From positions 1-6,727 of the forward strand of contig JACDBR010000160.1 of assembly GCA_013694825.1 (NCBI GenBank): a stretch of DNA of 6,727 nt. Reading direction: 5' to 3'. Positions within the stretch are counted from its first letter, which is position 1; each line of letters opens with the position of its first letter. This document shows, piece by piece, positions 1 to 5,390 of the stretch. Position numbers and translations under genes: made by a program. Source of the stretch: Solirubrobacterales bacterium (lineage in GTDB: Bacteria; Actinomycetota; Thermoleophilia; Solirubrobacterales; 70-9). Below the pieces are notes generated by a model. The model saw only the letters and a program-made list of their open reading frames with translations. It was not told the DNA's origin and searched no databases.

Positions 1-2
1 CC

Positions 3-116
3 GGGAGGAGGTCGCGTGGCGGCTCCGAACGGGCGCGGCGCGCCGCCCAGGAGCGGGTCGGACGGCGCCTCCTCCACCGGTTGCCGTGGCTGATCGTCGG
101 CGCTGCCGGCGCCTAA
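3..116 (+). CDS. Possible C-terminal tail of a plus-strand gene cut by the window edge
   Basis: A plus-strand frame is open from the left edge and stops at TAA (114-116), giving 37 residues. The tail is Arg-rich and then hydrophobic, ending in RLPWLIVGAAGA. The basic-then-hydrophobic pattern could be the end of a membrane-associated protein, but I recognise no family. Its TAA overlaps the TAG (115-113 on the minus strand) that would end gtrA, which would make a neat convergent pair. Against it, the stretch is short, all frames here are GC-rich and partly open, and no start is visible. It may be chance. Confidence 0.25.
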   Translation, partial: GRRSRGGSERARRAAQERVGRRLLHRLPWLIVGAAGA

Positions 117-610
117 CGAGTAAGCAGTCTCCGATGAAGTTGACCGGCATCGCCATCGCGACAGCGACACCCTGCGAGGGAAGCTCTGGGACCGCGAGCT
201 CGGAGGCCAGGAGCTGCAGGATCGCAAGATTCACCCCGAGCCCGCCGGTGCTGAGGGCAAAGAACCGAGCTGCTTGAAGCCCGGTGCGGCCATGGGCGGC
301 GGCAGCACGAAAAGTCCAGGCCCGATTCCAGAGGAAGTTGTTCGTTACCGCGGCGAGGAACGCGGCAACTGCGCCAGGCAGAGGCTGGGTTCCGACGAAC
401 CCGACTAGATAGGCGAAGCAAGGTCAGGTTGACCACATAGCCGGAAGCGCCGACGAGCGCGAACCGGAGGAGCTGAAGCCAGTTCCCGGTGCGGTGAACG
501 CCAAGAAGGACACGCCCGGTGATCTCCCGGACTCTGTCTCGGGCGTTCGGGCCTCGCGGTCCACGGGGCCTGCCCGCGAGCGGGAACTGGTCGAGCACGT
601 TCATCGGCAC
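113..610 (-). pseudogene. GtrA-family membrane protein, reading frame interrupted
   Basis: GtrA-family proteins are small four-helix membrane proteins thought to move polyprenyl-phosphate-linked sugars across the cytoplasmic membrane or to assist glycosyltransferases. The first 63 codons include LLRFALVGASGYVVNL, the classic first helix. The frame then slips by one base near 420-421. The neighbouring minus frame continues the family with FAYLVGFVG, then AAVTNNFLWNRAWTFR (the most diagnostic motif), a third helix region GGLGVNLAILQLL and a final MPVNFIG. After NFIG the second frame stays open to the window edge, whereas slipping back to the first frame near base 130 gives RLLTR and a TAG at 115-113, close to a normal GtrA ending. 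The GTG at 610 directly follows the DedA stop, but ATG at 604 has a better ribosome site (GGTGAG, 5 bases upstream). It is probably the last gene of the operon. The break may be a real lesion or a sequence error. Confidence 0.75.
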
Positions 611-1234
611 TCACCGCCGTGCCGAATCGAGCCGTTGCGCTCCTGTGCTCGCTCCTCTTGAGCGACCCCGGCGACTGATGGCCAGCGCCCTGAGCCCTGC
701 CGCGAGAGCTAGGACTGCCAGGCCGGCGGTCCCGAGCGCGTAGAGCGCACCAGGCACGATCGGTCCGAGGAGCGCCGCGGAGCCGGAGACCGTGCATACC
801 CAAGCGAAGCCGCCGAGCGCGTTGTAGAGCAGAAACCGCCGCCATCGCATCCGCCCGGCGCCGGCAAGGACCGCGGCGGCGATTCGGACGCCCGCGATCC
901 AGCGCCCGAGAAAGACGGCCTTCGCGCCGTGGCGAGCGTAGAAGCGTTCACTCCTAGCGACGAGTTGGCCCGCATGCCGCCCGATCGGACCCGGTCCTCG
1001 GATCAAGACTTCGCGCCCGAACCGGCGCCCGAGCCAGTAGCCGACGTTATCGCCCGAGATCGCCGCGATCGTGCCGATTGCAAGCACGAGCGGCAGCCAG
1101 AGGTGGCCGGACGCGGCGAGGAGACCGGCGACAACGAGGGCCGCCTCGCCCGGCACGGGCACGCCAACCGATTCGGCGAAGACCAGTCCGCCGAGCGTGC
1201 CGTAGCCCAGCTCCTGCGAGGGCACTAAGAACAT
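611..1234 (-). CDS. DedA-family (SNARE-associated/VTT domain) membrane protein
   Basis: This is a 207-residue polytopic membrane protein of normal DedA length. Visible family marks are an acidic re-entrant motif with E21 and E30 (ESVGVPVPGE), GDNVGYWLGRRFG at residues 61-73, the FYARHG block at 98-103, and the signature GRWIAGVR at 110-117 with R111 and R117. These acidic and arginine residues correspond to those needed for function in characterised DedA proteins. Hydrophobic segments follow at about 120-180, then a basic tail. Some DedA proteins (UptA type) flip undecaprenyl phosphate for carrier recycling, and others affect membrane proton-motive-force balance. Which applies here cannot be read from sequence. 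The ATG lies 2 bases after the glycosyltransferase stop (TGA-GG-ATG), so the two are probably translationally coupled. An in-frame GTG nine bases downstream is a weaker alternative start. One oddity is that the usual Pro in the GRF(I/V)PGVR signature is Ala. Confidence 0.93.
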   Translation of the reverse strand: MFLVPSQELGYGTLGGLVFAESVGVPVPGEAALVVAGLLAASGHLWLPLVLAIGTIAAISGDNVGYWLGRRFGREVLIRGPGPIGRHAGQLVARSERFYARHGAKAVFLGRWIAGVRIAAAVLAGAGRMRWRRFLLYNALGGFAWVCTVSGSAALLGPIVPGALYALGTAGLAVLALAAGLRALAISRRGRSRGASTGAQRLDSARR

Positions 1235-1236
1235 CC

Positions 1237-2784
1237 TCAGCCGCAGTCGACGTCGGTCGAAGCCCGGGGCCGAGTCAGGCCCCTGCTCAAGAGGACGGGA
1301 ACGCCACAGACCTCGCCCACCCGCCGGTAGGACCCTCGAATCAGCCGCGTCGTCGCGCCCTCGACGTCGAGACCGTAGGTGTTGGTCCCTTCCCAGCCGA
1401 CCACCCAGGTGGGGCGCCGGTCAGACCGAAGCAGCGAGCGCAGCCGTCGCTCCGCGCCCGGGATCGTCCGCAGCATCAGGCTCCAGTTGTATCGATAGGG
1501 ATTTCGCAGCCCGCTGTAGTAGGTGATGTTGGGCTGCGAGTAGCGGACGTAGATGCTGTCGCGAGGATCCGCCCGCTCGGAGATGTATCTGCCGACGAGA
1601 GCCGCCTCGTCCTCGGACGAAAGCGCGCGGCTCGTGCTTGGCCCGATCAGCGTCGCGGCTATCGCCAGGCTGAGGAGGACCGCCGCGCTCCAGCGAACCC
1701 GGTGCCAGGTGCTGCTGGAGAGCGCAAGCCCTGCGGTCACTGCCGCAACGGGGATCAGCTGGATCAGGTAGTGCGACCAATAGCTCCCTCCGAGCAACAC
1801 ACCTGCCAGCCCACCGATCGCCCAGACGGCGAGGGTCGTCCGCAAGACTCGCTGTCCCTTGAGTTGACGCAGCCCCACCGGTGACCAGAAGAGGGTCAGT
1901 GCGAGGCCCGAGCCCAGGAGCGGCAGCAGGAGCCGCTCAGCGAATCGGCCCAGCAGCCCCCCGTCCGACCCGGACAACGCCCCGAGGCCGTCGAGACGAA
2001 AGCCGATCAGGGAATACACCAGCGAGGCGTCGGAGCTCGAGTCGAGTCCCTGCCAAAGCCCGAGACAGAGCAACGGTACGCATACGCCGCCGAAGTATGC
2101 GAGCGCAGCCCCGAGCCAAGCTCGCCTCTCATCTTGACCTAGCCATGCGCTCATCGCCAGGAAGGCACCGCCGGCCAGCAGGGCATCTCCAAACGACTGC
2201 TTGACGAGCAAGGCGGCCATGGCGAGGAGTCCGGCCAAACCGAAAGCGAGCAGCCGGCCGCTCGACAGGCGCCTCGCGATCAACAAGAGCAGGACTGAAA
2301 CGGCGGAGGGGACCACCGCGAGCAGCTCGGCCGGGGTGAAGACGGAGCCGAGCAGGATCGAGGAGCCGAGGATCGCCGCGATCAAAGCTGCCCAGGCGCC
2401 GGCCCGGGCGCCGCCGAGCTCCCGGGCGATCAGAGCCACCACGATGACCAGCGAGACCGCCGCCAGCGCTCCCATGGTGCGGACGGCGGCGGTGCCCCCG
2501 GTTTGGGCGGCGAGCCCAAACAGGGTGACGACGAGCGGCGGACGATCAAGAAAGTCATGGCCATAGAGCTGGCCGCCGCTGCCATGCCAGTTCGATGCGA
2601 CGTAGGTCAGCCCGCCCTCGTCATTTCCAAGTGGGGCTCCGAACCAGGGCGCTCTGAGCGCCACTACGAGCGCCACGGCGATGAGGGTCCAAAGCCAGAA
2701 CTGATGCGCCCGAAGCAAGTCTTGAAGTGGGCCGCAACGCCAGCGATACCCGGGGCGCAGCGGTGTGGCGAACGAAACGAGCAT
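1237..2784 (-). CDS. GT-C fold (ArnT/PMT-like, family 39 type) membrane glycosyltransferase
   Basis: From the ATG at 2784 this encodes about 515 residues with roughly ten or more hydrophobic helices. The first is at about residues 29-49, followed by the extracytoplasmic loop carrying GNDEGGLTYVAS. Its Asp55-Glu56 pair sits where GT-C enzymes keep their catalytic or metal-binding acid. DRPPL at 80-84 and SYWSHYLIQLIP around His338-Tyr339 are also typical of PMT_2/ArnT-like proteins. Residues from about 385 form a non-membrane C-terminal domain with Tyr/Trp-rich segments such as VVGWEGTNTYG. Such enzymes transfer a sugar from a polyprenyl-phosphate donor on the outer face of the membrane. Donor and acceptor are unknown here. 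The frame is open up to 2928, but that extension would run into the divergent regulator and is Arg/Ser-rich without family similarity, so I use 2784. It heads the minus-strand operon. Confidence 0.85.
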   Translation of the reverse strand: MLVSFATPLRPGYRWRCGPLQDLLRAHQFWLWTLIAVALVVALRAPWFGAPLGNDEGGLTYVASNWHGSGGQLYGHDFLDRPPLVVTLFGLAAQTGGTAAVRTMGALAAVSLVIVVALIARELGGARAGAWAALIAAILGSSILLGSVFTPAELLAVVPSAVSVLLLLIARRLSSGRLLAFGLAGLLAMAALLVKQSFGDALLAGGAFLAMSAWLGQDERRAWLGAALAYFGGVCVPLLCLGLWQGLDSSSDASLVYSLIGFRLDGLGALSGSDGGLLGRFAERLLLPLLGSGLALTLFWSPVGLRQLKGQRVLRTTLAVWAIGGLAGVLLGGSYWSHYLIQLIPVAAVTAGLALSSSTWHRVRWSAAVLLSLAIAATLIGPSTSRALSSEDEAALVGRYISERADPRDSIYVRYSQPNITYYSGLRNPYRYNWSLMLRTIPGAERRLRSLLRSDRRPTWVVGWEGTNTYGLDVEGATTRLIRGSYRRVGEVCGVPVLLSRGLTRPRASTDVDCG

Positions 2785-2843
2785 CCACCACTTGTATGGG
2801 CCAACGCTTAGAGAACGCTGAGAGCATCGGTAGAACGGATGTC
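2785..2843. promoter_or_regulatory. Divergent promoter region between the glycosyltransferase operon and the two-component system
   Basis: The 59 bases between the chosen starts must hold the control elements for at least one, and probably both, divergent units unless promoters lie inside coding sequence. No convincing paired -35/-10 hexamers are visible in either direction. TTGTAT at 2792-2797 is a weak plus-strand -35 candidate. The dominant structure is the tandem 11-bp repeat at 2803-2824. The extent depends on start assignment: an ATG at 2796 in frame with the regulator would shorten the region. Confidence 0.5.
2803..2824 (+). promoter_or_regulatory. Tandem 11-bp direct repeat, candidate OmpR/PhoB-type operator
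   Basis: AACGCTTAGAG (2803-2813) is followed immediately by AACGCTGAGAG (2814-2824), 10 of 11 bases identical. OmpR/PhoB-family regulators bind as head-to-tail dimers to direct repeats with a period of about 11 bp, one helical turn. The repeat ends 19 bases before the regulator's GTG and begins 19 bases upstream of the glycosyltransferase ATG, so it could act on both units. That it is a functional site is inference. Confidence 0.5.
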
Positions 2844-3518
2844 GTGAAGCTGCTGATCGTCGAAGACGAGACGAAGATCGCGCGCCTGCTTCAACGCGGG
2901 CTCGCCTTCGAGGGCATGACGAGCACACTCGCCCGAGATGGGCGGGCAGGCCTCGAGGCCGCGCAAGCAGGCACCTTCGACGCGATCGTTCTCGATCTGA
3001 TGCTGCCCGGCCTAGACGGAATCTCTGTGTGCAGGCAGCTGCGCGAGGAGGGCGACTGGACCCCGATCCTGATGCTGACCGCGCGGAGTGCGGTCAGCGA
3101 TCGCGTTCTGGGTCTACGCTCGGGAGCCGACGACTATCTGGTCAAGCCCTTCTCGCTGGCGGAGTTGACGGCCAGGCTGCGCGCGATCGCGCGGCGACGT
3201 GATAGCGCGGCGCCCGGCTTGCTCGAAGCGGGGGAGCTCCGGCTCGACTTAGCGGAGCGCGAGGCGTGGCGCGTCGATCAGCGGCTCGAGCTGTCTCCCC
3301 GGGAGTTCGATCTGCTCGAGGCCTTCATGCGCCACCCGGGTCAGCTTCTCTCCCGCGAGCAGATCCTGGCTGAGGTCTGGGGCGACGACAGTCCCTCTCG
3401 CGCCAACGTCCTACAGGTATACGTCAGCTACCTGCGGGAGAAGATAGATCGACCGTTCGGCACGGACTCGAACGAGACGGTTCGCAGCGTCGGCTACCGG
3501 CTGAAGAAGACACCATGA
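2844..3518 (+). CDS. OmpR/PhoB-family DNA-binding response regulator
   Basis: From the GTG at 2844 this is a 224-residue two-domain regulator, the usual length. The receiver domain (1 to about 115) has the acidic pocket E7-D8 in LLIVEDE, the phosphoacceptor D51 in VLDLMLPGLDG, the switch residues T79 and Y98, and K101 in the YLVKPF motif. The C-terminal winged helix (about 128-222) shows the trans-activation-loop and recognition-helix pattern, with LSPREFDLLEAF, LLSREQILAEVWG, VLQVYVSYLREKI and RSVGYRL. I choose GTG 2844 because family members begin directly with this first beta strand. The ribosome site is weak. ATG 2796 is in frame and would add 16 residues, but has no ribosome site and would swallow the 11-bp repeat. 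Its stop overlaps the kinase start (ATGA), marking the kinase as its partner. The repeat just upstream suggests autoregulation. Confidence 0.97.
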   Translation: MKLLIVEDETKIARLLQRGLAFEGMTSTLARDGRAGLEAAQAGTFDAIVLDLMLPGLDGISVCRQLREEGDWTPILMLTARSAVSDRVLGLRSGADDYLVKPFSLAELTARLRAIARRRDSAAPGLLEAGELRLDLAEREAWRVDQRLELSPREFDLLEAFMRHPGQLLSREQILAEVWGDDSPSRANVLQVYVSYLREKIDRPFGTDSNETVRSVGYRLKKTP

Positions 3519-4870
3519 GAGTGCGGCTGCCGCTGCGGTTGAAGCTGACCCTTGCCTTCGCGGTGCTGATGACGCTGCTGTTGGGCGGTTTCGGCCTGGC
3601 GATCTTCTTCCACACTCGCTCGAGTCTTGATGCAGGTATCGATCGTGAGCTCGCCGCACGGGCAGCAGACGTCGCGACACTCGTGCAGAACAGCCGGTCG
3701 TCGAGCATCCCCGGGCGTGGGAATGAGCCGTACGCGCAGATCCTCGCGCCGGATGGCCGGGTGCTCGCGACGAGCCTGAACGGCGACGATCGCCCGCTGT
3801 TCGATCCCGCGGAGGTCGAGGCTGCCGCCAGCCGCCCGACCTACATCCGGCGTGGCGAGAGCGCCAGACTGCTCGGCCGGCCAGTCGAGCTGGGAGGACG
3901 CGAGCGGGTCATCGTCGTGGGCACCTCGATCGCCGAGCGAGAGCAGACGCTCGAGACTCTTGGCGCAGCTCTGCTCGCTGGCGGTCCGATTGCCGTCCTG
4001 CTTGCGTCGCTCGCCGTGTACGCCCTGGCTGGGCGTGCGCTTCGGCCAATCGACCGAATGCGCCGACGCGCCCGGCAAATCTCGCTATCCGACAGCGAGG
4101 ATCGGCTTCCGCTGCCGACGGCGAACGATGAGGTCCGAGCGCTCGGGGAAACGCTCAACGAGATGCTCGATCGGCTGGCCGCGACGGTGGACCGTGAGCG
4201 CCGTTTCTCGGCCGACGTCAGCCACGAGCTCCGCACACCGCTTGCGATTCTCAAGATGGAGCTGGAGGTCGGCAAGCGGGCCAGCCTCGAGGATCCAACC
4301 GCCTCCGCCGAGTCCTTCGACTCTGCTGTCGAGGAGGTCGAGAGGCTAAGCATGATCACCGAGGATCTGCTTCTGCTGACCCGCTCAGACCACGACTCGC
4401 TCGAGCTGCGCCGGGGACCGGTGCCGTTAAGAGCCCTCGTGGAGCGGACTACGCGGCGGCTGCGGTTGCTGGACGGCGACGGACGCCGGAAGCTCCGGGT
4501 CGAGGTTCCTGCGATCACCCTCGTGGGTGACGGCGCCCGCCTGGAGCAGGCCCTTACCGCTTTGCTTGACAACGCCTACCGCCACGGCGCGGGACCGATC
4601 CAGATCACGGCTCGTGTCGTCGATGGCCAAGCAGAGCTTCACGTAACCGATCAGGGCCAAGGCATACCGGAAGAGTTTTCACCGGTCGCCTTCGAGCGGT
4701 TCAGCCGTGCCGAGGCCCACCGAGGCGATGACGGAACCGGCCTTGGGCTTGCGATCGTTGCTGCGATCGCCGAGGCCCATGGAGGCAAATTCGGGGTGGC
4801 CCACGACACAGGCGGTGCGGATGTTTGGTTCTCCGTGCCGGTCTACGAATCACGCCCCTGCTCGCCGTAG
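3515..4870 (+). CDS. Sensor histidine kinase with two membrane helices and HAMP domain
   Basis: This is a complete 451-residue EnvZ/BaeS-like kinase. A short basic N-terminus leads to TM1 (about 11-32), an extracytoplasmic domain of about 115 residues (33-147) with no family I can name, TM2 (about 149-173) and a HAMP linker (about 174-225). The dimerisation and phosphoacceptor helix has FSADVSHELRTPLAIL with His237. The ATP-binding domain is intact: N-box LLDNAYRHG (N353), G1 box DQGQGIP (D379, G381, G383), F-box FERFSR (393-398) and G2 box GTGLGLAIV (407-415). It should autophosphorylate at His237 and pass the phosphate to D51 of the upstream regulator, with which it overlaps by 4 bases. The sensed signal is unknown. 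The last 170 bases are overlapped on the other strand by the DUF1232 reading frame. The kinase stop follows a normal C-terminus, so this end is probably correct. Confidence 0.97.
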   Translation: MRVRLPLRLKLTLAFAVLMTLLLGGFGLAIFFHTRSSLDAGIDRELAARAADVATLVQNSRSSSIPGRGNEPYAQILAPDGRVLATSLNGDDRPLFDPAEVEAAASRPTYIRRGESARLLGRPVELGGRERVIVVGTSIAEREQTLETLGAALLAGGPIAVLLASLAVYALAGRALRPIDRMRRRARQISLSDSEDRLPLPTANDEVRALGETLNEMLDRLAATVDRERRFSADVSHELRTPLAILKMELEVGKRASLEDPTASAESFDSAVEEVERLSMITEDLLLLTRSDHDSLELRRGPVPLRALVERTTRRLRLLDGDGRRKLRVEVPAITLVGDGARLEQALTALLDNAYRHGAGPIQITARVVDGQAELHVTDQGQGIPEEFSPVAFERFSRAEAHRGDDGTGLGLAIVAAIAEAHGGKFGVAHDTGGADVWFSVPVYESRPCSP

Positions 4871-5378
4871 GCAGCCGACTTACGATCGCCAGGGAGGACT
4901 GCGGGCCTGCCAATGCTCGGCGCAGGAGCTCCGGGCCACCACCGCGCAGCACGGTCCGCAGGACCAGCGCCACCAAGATCGCGTCATCGAGTTGGCCGGC
5001 AACCGGGATGAAGTCAGGCACGAGGTCGATCGGAGAGGCCAGGTAGCCGATCAAGACAATGATCGCTGCCTTTCTCCAACCCTTGACCCGCGGGTCGGCG
5101 AGCAGCCGCCTGAATTCCTCACGAACCTCGTTCTCGTCTTCGCCGGAGACGTTCTCGGCTCGCTCTTCGCCGGCTTCGCCCTCGTCGCTTCCGCCGGAGT
5201 CCAGGGTGCAGGCGCCGGTCTCGTCGTCGTACTCGACGTTTTCCGCCTGGGGGTCGACGCCAGCCGCCTCACAGGCCGCCGCCTGCGCCGCGGCATCGTT
5301 CGGGCGACACGTGGTGTCCAGCAGGTAGGACGATCGCCGGCCGCGCGGCCTCCTTCGGCGTACGATGCCATCAACCAA
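4701..5378 (-). CDS. DUF1232 (YkvA-like) small membrane protein with acidic, Cys-containing N-terminus
   Basis: The diagnostic block is at residues 111-145 of the open frame, including YLASPIDLVPDFIPV followed by LDDAILVALVLR. This SPIDLIPDFIP...LDD pattern defines DUF1232, a family of small membrane-associated proteins with no settled biochemical role. Ahead of it is DPRVKGWRKAAIIVLIG, also typical. The N-terminal 90 residues are unusual: Cys24, Cys36 and Cys57, then a strongly acidic linker (about 62-88). The frame stays open from a TTG at 5378, which lacks a ribosome site. No ATG or GTG occurs in frame before the domain, so the true start is uncertain. A perfect AAGGAGG lies at 5355-5349 without a usable start just after it. 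At the other end, family-like sequence fades after about residue 170 (base 4870), and the rest is antisense to the kinase. A TAA in the next frame at 4882-4880 would give a normal end if one base were wrong. Confidence 0.75.
   Translation of the reverse strand: MVDGIVRRRRPRGRRSSYLLDTTCRPNDAAAQAAACEAAGVDPQAENVEYDDETGACTLDSGGSDEGEAGEERAENVSGEDENEVREEFRRLLADPRVKGWRKAAIIVLIGYLASPIDLVPDFIPVAGQLDDAILVALVLRTVLRGGGPELLRRALAGPQSSLAIVSRLPTASRGVIRRPARRTKHPHRLCRGPPRICLHGPRRSQQRSQAQGRFRHRLGGPRHG
5339..5350. repeat. 12-bp perfect GC palindrome upstream of the formate dehydrogenase gene
   Basis: GGCCGCGCGGCC is its own reverse complement and ends 10 bases before the TACGAT candidate -10. Its position would suit an operator for the dehydrogenase gene. 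Short GC palindromes are common by chance in DNA this GC-rich, and the site may also lie within the N-terminal coding region of the DUF1232 frame. Confidence 0.25.
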
Positions 5379-5390
5379 GGAGGCTGAAAA
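5361..5390 (+). promoter_or_regulatory. Candidate -10 element and strong ribosome binding site of the formate dehydrogenase gene
   Basis: TACGAT at 5361-5366 fits the TAnnnT -10 pattern and would start transcription near 5372, leaving a very short leader. No good -35 is visible at the usual distance. AAGGAGG at 5377-5383 is a full Shine-Dalgarno match, 7 bases from the ATG at 5391, and fixes the start. The ribosome site is solid, the promoter tentative. Confidence 0.55.

Noticed and set aside
1078..1884. Long plus-strand open frame opposite the DedA and glycosyltransferase genes
   Set aside because: It is a low-complexity Arg/Pro/Ala-rich translation with no recognisable domain, antisense to two well-supported genes. 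This is typical of GC-rich shadow frames.
2727..2843. N-terminal extension of the response regulator to ATG 2727 or 2796
   Set aside because: Receiver domains begin directly at the first beta strand encoded from 2844. The extension has no ribosome site and would overlap the divergent gene or the 11-bp repeat.
2785..2928. N-terminal extension of the glycosyltransferase frame to 2928
   Set aside because: It would overlap the first 85 bases of the divergent response regulator. The added 48 residues are Arg/Ser/Cys-rich with no family character.
3841..4572. Minus-strand open frame of 243 codons opposite the kinase
   Set aside because: Its Ser/Arg-rich composition is the mirror of the kinase codons, with no independent signal.
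4707..5387. Plus-strand open frame of 226 codons opposite the DUF1232 gene
   Set aside because: It has no domain or ribosome site, and it overlaps the kinase 3' end. The opposite strand carries the clear DUF1232 motif.
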